Shown here: positions 8,982 through 18,706 of the stretch, one piece after another
Position numbering within the stretch: position 1 is the stretch's first letter
How the letters are laid out: the number at the start of each line of letters is the position of its first letter
Assembly (NCBI GenBank): GCA_002712005.1
Contig: PASP01000005.1
Coordinates: forward strand, 1-64,000
DNA length: 64,000 bases
Reading direction: 5' to 3'
DNA from: Halobacteriovoraceae bacterium
Lineage (GTDB): Bacteria; Bdellovibrionota; Bacteriovoracia; Bacteriovoracales; Bacteriovoracaceae
Program-made: the position numbers and the translations under genes
The notes under the pieces: model-generated
Told to the model about the DNA's origin: nothing
Seen by the model: only the letters and a program-made list of their open reading frames with translations
Databases searched by the model: none

Positions 8982-10178
8982 ATGACAAAAGAAACCTTCT
9001 TCATTCAAGTTCCCCCTGGACTAGAAGACTTGGCCTTAAAAGAGTTTCATTTAAAATATATAAATATAGAACTCCAAGTACCTGAACCCACTGTTGAAAA
9101 AGGGGGATTACTCGTAAAACTTCCCCTAGAAAAAGGGGTGGCCTTAAATTCTTGGTTAAAAATCCCCAACCGCATACTCTTAAGAATTGATCACTTCAAG
9201 TGTAGAGATTTGCCTAAGCTCTTTAATCGAGTGAGTAAATTACCTTTGGGTCATTACTTTGCTGGACAAGATTTCAGCTTTCATATTAGTTCGAGTGCAT
9301 CTCGTCTTTTTGACTCTAGGAAAATAGAAGCTACCTTAAAAGATGCCTTAGACCGAAATTTCCAAAGACAAGAGCCTAAGAAGAAGGCCAAGGAAAGGGT
9401 TTCACAATGGGATCAATGGCGTTTCTATTGTAGATTTCAAGATGATTGGTGTGAACTCAGTATAGATACAACAGGAGAAAGACTCGGAAAAAGAGGAGAT
9501 AAATCAAAGGTTGGAAGAGCTCCTCTAAGAGAAAACCTAGCTTCAGCACTATACTTTGCAGCTCTTCAACAAAATGGGCTCCTCAACGAAATGGTACAAG
9601 CCGAACAAAGGATCACTCTTGTCGATCCTTTCGCTGGTAGTGGAACTCTACTGAGTGAAGCCGCCAACTTTTTTAAACCTTCTCAAAGTAGAGAATTTAC
9701 CTTTTCATACTTTCCCGTATTTAATGTTAATAAAAACTCAACTCAAAATTGCGACCCTAAATTTCAAACTCCCCTTACTCTTATAGCTGGAGAAAAATCA
9801 GAACAGCAATATCAAGCACTCGAAGAAAATTTAAAAGAGTTTCTACCCGAATGTGCCCATCTCTACCTTGGTGATAGTTTTGACGGAAAACTTCATCACT
9901 TAATTAATGAAATTTCTATAAAAGAATCCTCCCCAATACATCTGTGTTTAACCAATCCCCCCTATGGCCAAAGGATTAAAGATTCAAAGAAGATGATCGA
10001 TCTCTTAAATCAAATCTTTCATTTATATCCATTTGATAGGGTTGGGATTCTCATGCCCAAGGATGCGAAACTTCCTCAAGGAAATAGAGTCCCTTATTTG
10101 CATCTTAAAAGCTATAGTTTTTCCCACGGGGGTATCCCAGTAGTTTTTAGTCTGTGGTCTAAGAAAGAGACTCTTTAG
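8982..10178 (+). CDS. THUMP-domain RNA guanine-N2 methyltransferase (RlmL/Trm14-like)
   Basis: A 398-residue protein with an N-terminal RNA-binding THUMP region (about 60-165) and a C-terminal Rossmann methyltransferase domain. Visible motifs are ERLGKRGDKSKVGRAPLRENLASAL, the SAM-binding LVDPFAGSGTLLSEA, and the catalytic LTNPPYGQRI typical of N2-guanine methyltransferases. In the family these modify G residues in 23S rRNA or tRNA; the site here cannot be told. It is transcribed divergently from the RsmI-like gene and ends 9 bp before the convergent cytochrome peroxidase gene. Confidence 0.85.
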   Translation: MTKETFFIQVPPGLEDLALKEFHLKYINIELQVPEPTVEKGGLLVKLPLEKGVALNSWLKIPNRILLRIDHFKCRDLPKLFNRVSKLPLGHYFAGQDFSFHISSSASRLFDSRKIEATLKDALDRNFQRQEPKKKAKERVSQWDQWRFYCRFQDDWCELSIDTTGERLGKRGDKSKVGRAPLRENLASALYFAALQQNGLLNEMVQAEQRITLVDPFAGSGTLLSEAANFFKPSQSREFTFSYFPVFNVNKNSTQNCDPKFQTPLTLIAGEKSEQQYQALEENLKEFLPECAHLYLGDSFDGKLHHLINEISIKESSPIHLCLTNPPYGQRIKDSKKMIDLLNQIFHLYPFDRVGILMPKDAKLPQGNRVPYLHLKSYSFSHGGIPVVFSLWSKKETL

Positions 10179-10187
10179 AATGATACT

Positions 10188-11993
10188 TTAGTGATTAAGA
10201 AAAGGCGCGATTTCGAGCTGGTTACCTTCATCTCTTGTAATCGAAGGGCTTAAACCGCTAGGGACTTCTTCAGGATGTGAGAGATCATTTCCAAGATCCC
10301 CCTCTACTACCGCCTCCTTATCCCAGAGACCATAGGCTACGAAATCAACTAATCCATTTAAGTTCTCTTCACTTAAGTTAACAGGAAAGTAAGACATGGT
10401 TTTCATATCTCCTCTCATTCCCGGTCCCCAAAAGTTAAGGCGATAAAAAGGGATTAGAGGATCGAGTTGTAAGAGATCATCAAAATAGGGCTTCAACACA
10501 TTTCCTCTATTTTTTTGAGTAATATTAATGGGCCCTCTTAAATGATAGTGAATAACATTCTTTAAAGAAGCTATGGCCTGATCTTCTAAATGATCAAACT
10601 TGTGCCCCTTAGCTCTCTCAGTTCCATGGTGAAAATACGGAAAAGTTTCAATCACATTTCTTAAAGGAGGAACGCGCATTTTAAAACAATCTTCCGTATC
10701 TGAACTTTGATTGGCCTTTCCTATATCTGGAGCCAGTCCATTTGAAGAAACTGTAACGTTACTCACATGGCACTCAGGAGCAAGGCCTCTTTGTAAACGA
10801 GGGCGATTAAAAAATCCGGTACGACTATCTTGGATAACTGTAGCCCTAGATAATGGACTTCTGTAGTCACTTCTTATTCCAAGACTATGAAACTGAGTGC
10901 CCCCAAAGGTTCCTCCATCATGGCAATTAAAGCACCCCGCACCTTTAATGACGAGGTCTTTATATTGGTATTCTTTTCCAAGAGGAGTAAAGAAGGAAAC
11001 CATACCGATTAATTGAGAACGCGTCAGAGACTCTTCTCCTTTTAACCAAGAATCATAAGGAGTTTCATCTGCAATATGAGTGCTAATAAAGCTCATTAGG
11101 GCTGCAGAGAGATGACGATCTCCAATGACATCAATTTTGTAGACGTCTTTAAATTTATCTCGATACCATTTAATACGATTAAGCTTGGCCAAGGTTATAG
11201 CTAAACATTCATTTCTAGTGGGAATGGAAATTGTATTATTAGGACGTTTATAGGGAATATGGTCAATGATAACAGGCTGACCATTGAATTTACCTGTATC
11301 TCTTCCTGTATAAGCATCAGCACTATTGGTGTGATAAATTTTAACGGGCTCTTTAAAAATGGGCCCTCCCTTACGAAAAGGATTATTTCCCTCAGAATCC
11401 AAAGCAATAGGATTGGCTCCACAAAGCTCTTCTTTAGTATGAATGGGTAGTAGAGTTTGAAACCCGAGATCACCAAAGCGGCCATCCCAAAAAAGGCCCA
11501 CATTCTTTGTTTTATCGATTCGATAAATCGTATTCACTGTACTGAGGCTATTTCTGAACATAAAGCTTTCTGCATAATATCCAAGAGAATCATCCCCTAT
11601 CGTTCGATCTGTACTTAAAACACCTTTAGCAAACGTTGATCCGACATTTCCTCCATGAGGTCCGCCTTTTCCCATCGCTCCTACATTTAAGGCATTACCA
11701 TCGGCAAAGCCATGGTTGGTTAGATGGCAAGTGGCACAGCTAATATCATTATTACGAGATAAAACGGGATCATTAAAGAGCATGCGTCCCAACTCCAATT
11801 CATTTGCACTTGGTACACGACCAAGGGCTTCATTGTAATTGGGCTTAGGGAGAATAGGTAGACGATCTTTAAAATCAGATCTCACCTGATTAGAAAACGC
11901 CTTATCCTTTATCTCTGACCAACGATGATTGTCACAACTAAAGAGAGATGAGAAAAGAATCATAGAAAATATAATCTGAATTCTTTTAAACAC
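10188..11993 (-). CDS. Di-heme cytochrome c peroxidase-family lipoprotein
   Basis: A 601-residue exported protein with two c-type heme sites, CATCH at 86-90 and CFNCH at 354-358, in the CcpA/MauG arrangement. The leader ends in SLFS-C (Cys20), suggesting a lipoprotein. Members reduce peroxide or oxidise protein side chains in the periplasm. It is longer than classic CcpA (about 330 residues), with extra sequence between and after the hemes. The start is a GTG with AAGGA six bases before it, 13 bp after the last pilin-like gene, so it is probably the last cistron of that operon. Whether it acts on the pilin-like proteins is speculation from position. Confidence 0.85.
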   Translation of the reverse strand: MFKRIQIIFSMILFSSLFSCDNHRWSEIKDKAFSNQVRSDFKDRLPILPKPNYNEALGRVPSANELELGRMLFNDPVLSRNNDISCATCHLTNHGFADGNALNVGAMGKGGPHGGNVGSTFAKGVLSTDRTIGDDSLGYYAESFMFRNSLSTVNTIYRIDKTKNVGLFWDGRFGDLGFQTLLPIHTKEELCGANPIALDSEGNNPFRKGGPIFKEPVKIYHTNSADAYTGRDTGKFNGQPVIIDHIPYKRPNNTISIPTRNECLAITLAKLNRIKWYRDKFKDVYKIDVIGDRHLSAALMSFISTHIADETPYDSWLKGEESLTRSQLIGMVSFFTPLGKEYQYKDLVIKGAGCFNCHDGGTFGGTQFHSLGIRSDYRSPLSRATVIQDSRTGFFNRPRLQRGLAPECHVSNVTVSSNGLAPDIGKANQSSDTEDCFKMRVPPLRNVIETFPYFHHGTERAKGHKFDHLEDQAIASLKNVIHYHLRGPINITQKNRGNVLKPYFDDLLQLDPLIPFYRLNFWGPGMRGDMKTMSYFPVNLSEENLNGLVDFVAYGLWDKEAVVEGDLGNDLSHPEEVPSGLSPSITRDEGNQLEIAPFLNH

Positions 11994-12006
11994 TAAGAAT
12001 CCTTAA

Positions 12007-12882
12007 TTATTGAATGATCATAAAACCACTATCATGCACACCAGTCTCTTGAATAGGTCCAGATAAATTCCTCAATTGAACAATGGGCAGACGATTACAG
12101 TTCTTTTCTTTTGAATAGCGATAACAAGGATCATCTAAGATAAAATTATAAGCAATAAAACTATCTGGATTCTTATTTCTATTCATAAAGATCATATACC
12201 CTGCTCCCAATAGGTACTTTCTTTCTGAAAAGGAAGGAATCTGCTTCCAAGTATTATTCTTGTAATAGAAGCTGACAACACGGTAATCACTACGTCTTCC
12301 AGAAATTCTTGTGGAACTACTCTGCGACCCACTCGCATTTTTGGTTGAGCAGTGGATTTGGATTTTTTCATTTTTCTTAACAATATAGGGCCTACGCGGT
12401 AAATCTAGGGCCTCCTGTAGGGTAAAGTCTCGATCTTTATAATCTGTAGCAGATACACACCTGGTGAAGTAAAGTCCGTTCGTCCCTCCCTTTTCTTTCA
12501 CAAGAGTAAAAGAGTCGACATAGAAATTCACATTACCGAAACGACCAGCATCAATGGTTTGTTCGAGATCACCTCGGGAAGAAATACTATCTATATCAGA
12601 GTGATTCCAGTTTACGAGATTTAGATTTCTCATATTATTGCCCTGAAAATAGGTATTTTCGTAATCAAAGCTCTTCCAACTCAAACCATTAGAGTGAGCC
12701 GTTGTGTACTTTAATCCTAAATTGAGTAAGGACTGAATCGAAAGTTTAGTTGAAGTATTCTTCTTTTGTTTATTGAGAACTTCAATCCCATAATTCATTC
12801 CTAAACTTAAAATACCCAGAAGTCCTGCAGCTACGAGAACTTCTGAAAGTGAAAATCCTTTTTCACACTTTAAATGCGTCAT
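12007..12882 (-). CDS. Prepilin-like protein (type IV minor pilin/pseudopilin)
   Basis: The N-terminus MTHLKCEKG|FSLSEVLVAAGLLG is a type III prepilin leader: short, charged, Gly before the cut, Phe+1 and Glu+5, then a hydrophobic helix. The mature body of about 280 residues matches nothing I recognise. The frame extends to 12909, but the ATG at 12882 has a good GAAGGA site and puts the cleavage site at the usual distance. It lies 10 bp after the 1030-residue pilin-like gene and 13 bp before the cytochrome peroxidase. Confidence 0.78.
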   Translation of the reverse strand: MTHLKCEKGFSLSEVLVAAGLLGILSLGMNYGIEVLNKQKKNTSTKLSIQSLLNLGLKYTTAHSNGLSWKSFDYENTYFQGNNMRNLNLVNWNHSDIDSISSRGDLEQTIDAGRFGNVNFYVDSFTLVKEKGGTNGLYFTRCVSATDYKDRDFTLQEALDLPRRPYIVKKNEKIQIHCSTKNASGSQSSSTRISGRRSDYRVVSFYYKNNTWKQIPSFSERKYLLGAGYMIFMNRNKNPDSFIAYNFILDDPCYRYSKEKNCNRLPIVQLRNLSGPIQETGVHDSGFMIIQ

Positions 12883-12892
12883 AATTCCTTCT

Positions 12893-15800
12893 TTATTGAG
12901 GTAGATCAATTAAATCAAAAGCACTGAGACCAATAATATTAAGTAGGGCCCTACCTGACTTTGAACCAATCATCTGGTCTTTCTTAATTATATGTCCTGA
13001 ACATGTTGAGTAGTAGGAAATTCTACTGACCTTTCCATCACCACCAGTCAAACATAAGTGACTTCCCTCAGGGGACTTGGCCGATTTTGAATTATACTTA
13101 AAACCAAATTTTCGAGAAGTACTTCCCAGAGTGACATTAACATAATTCCCAGGACCTGGTTTCTTTCCAGATAAGACCAATTTCTTTTTCGATCCATAAG
13201 CATCTTTGATATCTATATCGACTCCAGAAAGTGCACTATCTATAATCCCCTTCCACTCAGGAAGATCTTTTTCCACATCTGATGTCGTGGTATTTAGATT
13301 CTTGGATTGGCTTAAGTGGCTAGATGTCGTAATTTGAAAACTACTATTTGGGGCCAACTCTATATCGTCAGGATCAATTGGATTCCCCGTTAACTCGGCA
13401 CGTGGATTAATATACTCTCCGTCACCATTAATAACCGTGTAACCATTATCAGCACCAGTTGGAGTGTATTTGGTCGTAAGTCCAACTTGCTTTAAGTCTG
13501 TCGAAGCATAGAACCAATTCTTATCATAATTTAAAGGACTCCCATTGGCCTTCATACCAACCCAGGCAAAGGGTATAGAGTCTACAGTTGTTTGATCTGG
13601 ATTTGGAAAACCATAGCGAGGAGAAAAGGAGTTTAAGGCATTCATAGCAGAAACCCATCCTACAGGAGTGGTCGGAGGAATGAATAGACCTCCTTCTAGC
13701 TTACAAATACTATCGCCCTTATCTTGGTCCGTACTCTTATTCTTACTGATAAAAAAGTTTCCATCAATTCTCTTTCTACGACAAAGAAAAGGGATCCTTC
13801 TAGCACCAAATGGTTTCTCCAAAGCTGAAGGAAATAATCCCTTAAACTTAACGTGATGAGATAAAATAAAACCTTTAGCACCTGCACTTTGTGCAATTCC
13901 TAAATTCTGAGGATAGGTTTTTGATTCAAGTGCCCCTCCAACAGAGAAATATAGAGCGTACTTATCTTGAGGGGTGTAATTGGGAGCAATAGGCGCTCTG
14001 GCCATGATATTGTCTTTACCATCTCTAACCATCGCTACCCAAAACTTTTTATTATTGCTGATACCGTTTGTTGTAAACCATGATCCTAAATCAACAATAT
14101 CTTGCTTAAATTGAGGGGCAAGAAAAATACCCTGTTGAGATAGGTTGATGAAGTCATAGTTTCCATCAGCATTCTTAGGAGCGCTAAAAGACTTTCCTAA
14201 GTACTGGTCTAATTCGGAAACTCTAGCGACTTCTCTCCCCATTGAAAAACAACGCCTTGGCGCTTCATTATATGTCACATAAGAGAGGGCCTCTTTATCG
14301 GCTGAGATATCCTTGGCCAATCTATAACCACCAAAATTGTAACAAAGGACTGGAAGTTTTTGATCACAATCTTCTGCAGAATATTCTAGTTGATTAGTCG
14401 CTTTATTAAGCTTTGCAGAAATACATTTTGAAGAAGATGCCCCCCAAGGAGTTCCTACTTTCTTCGTGCCAAATAAAACAGCGGGGGAATTAACTAGAGT
14501 TCGATCTTCTTTAAGACTACATTCAGGTAATGATGAATCAAGAGGATGAGTTGGCATCTTGGCCATGGGACCAAAAGTTCCAATCCCAAACTGACTACAG
14601 TTTTTCATATAACAGGCCGTACATCCGAGTTCTTGTCCTGAACTATAAGAAAAAGTATCTCCATTTTTACCCGATACAAAATTAACTTTTAAAAAGGGAG
14701 TATAACGATCTTCCCAACTGGCATCATTAGTATTGTAATTTGTACTTTCCGTACAAACCTTCTTACATATTCCTGTGGCATTATCACGATTTTTATCATT
14801 GATGGTGAAGGCCAAAGTATGGGAGCTGTTAATTACTGAGGGAGTCCCTATTTCTTTTTCTTTGTTATCAAAATTATAAGATTGGGCCTCGTAATTAACT
14901 AAATCCCCCCCCTCGGCTTTCTTTAATTGAATACGAGGATTAATTCTCATCGACTTAGAATAATTACCATTATTAATTTTATTGTATTCGTTATATTGAA
15001 TATTCGTAAAAAGATTAATTGGACCATAAACTCGACTTTTCGAATTCACTTGTGGACAGCGATATCTTGTTTCATTACATGATCCGAAGATATTTTGTGA
15101 GCTATCTGTAGTAATGAAATTTCCATTATTGGTAATTAAACCGGCTTGAGCTTGTGTTTTTTTCCAATTGATATCAATGGGCTCTTTCAAGTTTCCTGTA
15201 AAACCAGAGCGGTTATATATCGTTAGTCCCGAAGGGTCAGAAGCTCCTGCACCATTTAGTGAAAGCTTAACTTTCCTATCATTTGGTAGCGTATAATCAC
15301 AAAGTCCTACGTTAGGAGCCCAGAAAAAATCAGACATCACTTTCTTTACACGATTGCCATGCTCATTATTAAAATAAACTGTAGCATTGATTTCAAAGCC
15401 AATGTCTTTGGCATCAAAACGCCCAGCTTCATTTATGCTTAGTTTTTTAAAGACCTCATTTCCCCCATTCGTATTGGGGTTCATATTTACAGGATAAATA
15501 GCAACTGTAGCATTAATATCCTGTTCTTCAATTTGAGACTTTGAAAACGAAGAGGCCAATTTATCGTGATTGATTTTATAACATTTACCCCAAGCCCCTT
15601 TGATATCACATTCTTTATGTTGGCTTTCATTCCATGAAGTCAAAAAGTTATCCCAATTAGAATCTTTGAAGACTTTGGAAGAGTTCTTAAAATCAATAAA
15701 TATTGCCCCTACTCCCGGACTATTTGCCGTAGTCGATACAAGAGGACAAATACCTCGTACTTTATTTCCCTGCTTATCTTCACTCTTGGCCAAAAGATTC

Positions 15801-15985
15801 GTTGAACCTTTAATGAGATCGTCTACAAGAAGAGAAATATTGGATGTGGTCTCTGCTTTTTTAGTCGTCAGGTGAGTAATGGCTCCCGTCTTAAAGAGAA
15901 CGACTCCCCCAATCGCGACAATACCAGTCGAAACCAGTATTTCGGCCAAACTAAATCCTTTATTATTTCTTAATAATTTCTTCAT
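12893..15985 (-). CDS. Giant prepilin-like protein (about 1030 aa), possible pilus-tip adhesin
   Basis: The leader MKKLLRNNKG|FSLAEILVSTG has a canonical prepilin-peptidase site with Glu+5, so the protein should enter a type IV pilus or type II secretion pseudopilus. Ordinary pilins are 130-250 residues; this one carries about 1000 residues of extra ectodomain, rich in cysteine, Asn, Ser and Gly. Two segments (around CYNFGGYRLAK... and APRRCFSMG...FWVAMV) faintly recall C-type-lectin-like folds; that is a weak impression. The middle cistron of a three-pilin operon, it is most easily pictured as a tip protein taking part in adhesion. Confidence 0.72.
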   Translation of the reverse strand: MKKLLRNNKGFSLAEILVSTGIVAIGGVVLFKTGAITHLTTKKAETTSNISLLVDDLIKGSTNLLAKSEDKQGNKVRGICPLVSTTANSPGVGAIFIDFKNSSKVFKDSNWDNFLTSWNESQHKECDIKGAWGKCYKINHDKLASSFSKSQIEEQDINATVAIYPVNMNPNTNGGNEVFKKLSINEAGRFDAKDIGFEINATVYFNNEHGNRVKKVMSDFFWAPNVGLCDYTLPNDRKVKLSLNGAGASDPSGLTIYNRSGFTGNLKEPIDINWKKTQAQAGLITNNGNFITTDSSQNIFGSCNETRYRCPQVNSKSRVYGPINLFTNIQYNEYNKINNGNYSKSMRINPRIQLKKAEGGDLVNYEAQSYNFDNKEKEIGTPSVINSSHTLAFTINDKNRDNATGICKKVCTESTNYNTNDASWEDRYTPFLKVNFVSGKNGDTFSYSSGQELGCTACYMKNCSQFGIGTFGPMAKMPTHPLDSSLPECSLKEDRTLVNSPAVLFGTKKVGTPWGASSSKCISAKLNKATNQLEYSAEDCDQKLPVLCYNFGGYRLAKDISADKEALSYVTYNEAPRRCFSMGREVARVSELDQYLGKSFSAPKNADGNYDFINLSQQGIFLAPQFKQDIVDLGSWFTTNGISNNKKFWVAMVRDGKDNIMARAPIAPNYTPQDKYALYFSVGGALESKTYPQNLGIAQSAGAKGFILSHHVKFKGLFPSALEKPFGARRIPFLCRRKRIDGNFFISKNKSTDQDKGDSICKLEGGLFIPPTTPVGWVSAMNALNSFSPRYGFPNPDQTTVDSIPFAWVGMKANGSPLNYDKNWFYASTDLKQVGLTTKYTPTGADNGYTVINGDGEYINPRAELTGNPIDPDDIELAPNSSFQITTSSHLSQSKNLNTTTSDVEKDLPEWKGIIDSALSGVDIDIKDAYGSKKKLVLSGKKPGPGNYVNVTLGSTSRKFGFKYNSKSAKSPEGSHLCLTGGDGKVSRISYYSTCSGHIIKKDQMIGSKSGRALLNIIGLSAFDLIDLPQ

Positions 15986-16012
15986 AAAATTCCCTATTAT
16001 GATTAGCTTTTC

Positions 16013-17152
16013 TTAATGTGGAGGTTCAACATAAATCGTTGTGATATTTTGTTCGAGTTTTCCCTTGAAGGATCCTTCTTCTTTAATCACTTCATTATTT
16101 AGTCTGAAGGGCTCGATTCTTGATAATTTACTATTAACTTTAATATTGTAATTTAGACTCCCTGCAGGTTCGGAGTGCTGAGAAATATTCTGTTCCGTTG
16201 TAGTAGGTCCCGAACCTGTTACAGTTTTCGTAATATTTTGAACGAATGTCCCACATTCAACTTGATCAACCCATTCTACTTTATTTCCAGCCTCTAAGAA
16301 GTCATTAAGAGGCACATCGACAGTTGAAGCTGCTGGTGCTCTCACTCCTTCGACTTCTCTTCTAAAGACAACATTTCTTTCGTAGTCAATATCGTAGAGA
16401 ACCCCAGGGCCTAAGTTTTCGGTTAAAGCCACAACATCTGTTTTGGTATTCACATCAATGGTGAAAGGTCCTCTACAAGCAGGAAAGGGATGTTCTCCTT
16501 TAGAGGCATTACAAAGACTAATACAAGTAGAATCTAAAACGGTGAGTTTTGGAATTGCGATGGGTCTTTTAAAAACAGCCCCAGCAGAAATCTTTTGATT
16601 TTCTTCGTTCTTACTTAGCATGAGATTTAAATCAACTTTTACTACATAGTGATCATCATCAATGGCCTTAACTTCCTCTGACTTCACCCCTACAACCTTC
16701 TCGAGAGCCTTATCTTTATTTGTATCAACAAGTTTAAGAGATACAGTTCCTGGGAAAAGGCTGAGAACTTTATTACTTTTAAGCTTTCCATGCATTTGAT
16801 GATTTAAAATATCAAAGGTTAAATGATTTCCATCAAAACGGAGATTCGTAAATCCAAAATCTTCTGGCTTATAGGTTTTTTCGGCTTTTGTTCCTGACCA
16901 TTGACACTGCATGGGGGTATTTCCAGCTCCCCAAGGCTTACTCTTACAAAGGATTAAATTATTACTAATTAAAAAGCCTGCCATTGAGAAAATCTTCTTG
17001 GCTTCAGCTCGTGCCCTAATATCCTTAATCTCTTTGGCCGAGATATCACTCGATTGCTGAGACGACTTAATCATATAAAAGCTTCCTACCCCTACGGCCA
17101 CCATAAAGACTAGGGCTGCTCCTAAAGCGACTCCTCTCTCATTTCTTAGCAT
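16013..17152 (-). CDS. PilX/GspK-like prepilin protein
   Basis: Starts MLRNERG|VALGAALVFMVAVG: a prepilin-type leader and hydrophobic helix, but position +5 is Ala instead of Glu. Loss of Glu+5 is typical of tip pseudopilins of the GspK class and some PilX proteins. The remaining 350 residues are not recognised; a cluster of cysteines lies near 215-230. An in-frame TTG lies 6 bp upstream (17158), abutting the AAGGA site; the ATG at 17152 has proper spacing. It is the first gene of the pilin operon, 28 bp before the giant pilin gene. Confidence 0.72.
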   Translation of the reverse strand: MLRNERGVALGAALVFMVAVGVGSFYMIKSSQQSSDISAKEIKDIRARAEAKKIFSMAGFLISNNLILCKSKPWGAGNTPMQCQWSGTKAEKTYKPEDFGFTNLRFDGNHLTFDILNHQMHGKLKSNKVLSLFPGTVSLKLVDTNKDKALEKVVGVKSEEVKAIDDDHYVVKVDLNLMLSKNEENQKISAGAVFKRPIAIPKLTVLDSTCISLCNASKGEHPFPACRGPFTIDVNTKTDVVALTENLGPGVLYDIDYERNVVFRREVEGVRAPAASTVDVPLNDFLEAGNKVEWVDQVECGTFVQNITKTVTGSGPTTTEQNISQHSEPAGSLNYNIKVNSKLSRIEPFRLNNEVIKEEGSFKGKLEQNITTIYVEPPH

Positions 17153-17353
17153 GATCAATCCTTGCGTTCCTTATCTCAATTTCCTACTTAGTAAGAATTA
17201 AGAAAAGTTAGTATTTTTTATTTAATAGTTGAAAGTATAATACAAGTTTGTAAATCATGGTAAAAATTAGAGATTTAACACTTTTTACCTACTTTAACCG
17301 GCAAGAATTGTGGTCAGTAGAAGTCTTATCTAAGCTGAAATTATGGATTAAAA

Positions 17354-18259
17354 TTAAAGGAAATGGGGCTGAAACTTCGATAATTGCTGTTTAATGACTA
17401 GCGGGTCTGCACGATGAGACTTGTTGAAAAACCAAATATTCTTATCGGCTATTTTTCGATCAAAATAAAGTTTCCCACTTTCAGGTTCCTTCACTCGTCC
17501 TAGAAGCCAGACAATTGTGTCCGATCCTTCTTCTGCACTTCTTAGGTTAGGTCCAACAAAATCAGAAAATTTACCTAAAGCACCGCTGAGTCCTGGTGTG
17601 TTGACCCAACCAGGATGCATGGCCGTAATGTTGAATTCAGCAAATTCTTCTGCGCATTTAGGTAAGAATTCAACCATGGCCCTTTTGACATTGGCATAGG
17701 CTTCAACCTTGTCGTAGCGAGAACCTAGGAAGAATTGATCCAAGTTAAAGGACTTTAAATACATTCCACCAGAAGTCACCCATACGATGCGGGCCTTATC
17801 TTTGAGAAGTCTTTTTCTTTTGAGAAGCTGAATCAGATAAAAGTGTCCAAATAATTGAGATGCTGCTTGTATCTCAATACCTGAATCATTGGTGGAGAAG
17901 CGATCAGGCATTCCACCTGCATTTAAAACAATATAATCAAATTTAGGCATATCAAGAATGGCAGAGGGAAAGCTACTCCATTCTGCAAGATCAAAAGGAA
18001 CAAAATGTAGCTTGTCATCTTTTGAAGTATAGGCTTCGCCCTTTTCCCTATTTCTTCCTGTGACCCAGCAATTAAGATCAAATTGTTTGAGTTGCTCTGC
18101 AACCGATTGTCCTATTCCTGAAGTTCCTCCAGTGATCAGAACATTTTCTTGAGGTTTGAATTTATAGATCTCTTTTTTAAAATACTCTTTTTGATGACGT
18201 TTAAATCCACGTTTATCAAAACTAAAATAAATACTCTTATCTAATAACTTATTCAACAT
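17354..18259 (-). CDS. Short-chain dehydrogenase/reductase
   Basis: A 301-residue SDR with an N-terminal extension of about 38 residues, the cofactor loop TGGTSGIG, NAG in the fourth strand, a catalytic Ser in VTSGG and YANVK giving the Tyr-x3-Lys pair. It is the last gene of the operon that starts with the MerR regulator (24028) and includes CFA synthase. SDRs of this type recur in such clusters, where they probably act on a modified fatty acyl or lipid-derived carbonyl, but the substrate is unknown. It lies 24 bp after the NTF2-like gene. Confidence 0.85.
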   Translation of the reverse strand: MLNKLLDKSIYFSFDKRGFKRHQKEYFKKEIYKFKPQENVLITGGTSGIGQSVAEQLKQFDLNCWVTGRNREKGEAYTSKDDKLHFVPFDLAEWSSFPSAILDMPKFDYIVLNAGGMPDRFSTNDSGIEIQAASQLFGHFYLIQLLKRKRLLKDKARIVWVTSGGMYLKSFNLDQFFLGSRYDKVEAYANVKRAMVEFLPKCAEEFAEFNITAMHPGWVNTPGLSGALGKFSDFVGPNLRSAEEGSDTIVWLLGRVKEPESGKLYFDRKIADKNIWFFNKSHRADPLVIKQQLSKFQPHFL

Positions 18260-18283
18260 AGAATCAAAAAACCCTTTGTGACT

Positions 18284-18706
18284 TTATACTTTTAATTTTC
18301 GACAAAAATAACGATATATTCTCCCAACAATAGGAAGTTTACTTAATACTTCTTCTCCTACATCCCAATAGTCTCGATGATAATAGATGAGATCATTTTC
18401 ATCAAGTTTCAGAAAAGAACTTCCATGGATGAGAAATTCTTTATCTTTGATCAAGAAAATAAAGTCCCATGTAACAAAGAGACTTGAATCTTCTTGGACA
18501 GACTCTTTTATGACAAAACGTGGGTTATCCAAGGATTCAAACATATGAGAAAAGATCTTCTTTATATCTTCAATAGAATGAATTTCATTAAAGGGATCTT
18601 TAAAAAAGGCTTTTTGGGAATAAACGGATCCCATATTCTCAAGACTATCAGGAGTCATATGGGTGTAAAAATCTATAATTTTATTTTTTACTTCTTTATT
18701 CACCAT
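18284..18706 (-). CDS. SnoaL/NTF2-like protein
   Basis: A small protein of about 140 residues with the cone-fold pattern of SnoaL/NTF2-like proteins: an N-terminal helix (FYTHMTPDSLENM), YSQKAFFKDPFNEI, and alternating strands up to YYHRDYWDVGEE. In the family the pocket binds small hydrophobic ligands, and homologues are common in MerR-CFA lipid clusters. The gene overlaps the end of the DUF3833 gene; a TTG (18709), ATG (18706) and GTG (18703) are all possible starts behind the AAGG site, and I take the ATG. Confidence 0.7.
   Translation of the reverse strand: MVNKEVKNKIIDFYTHMTPDSLENMGSVYSQKAFFKDPFNEIHSIEDIKKIFSHMFESLDNPRFVIKESVQEDSSLFVTWDFIFLIKDKEFLIHGSSFLKLDENDLIYYHRDYWDVGEEVLSKLPIVGRIYRYFCRKLKV

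Noticed and set aside
8881-8988. N-terminal extension of the RsmI-like methyltransferase
   Set aside because: It would overlap the divergent start at 8982, has no family counterpart and removes the promoter space.
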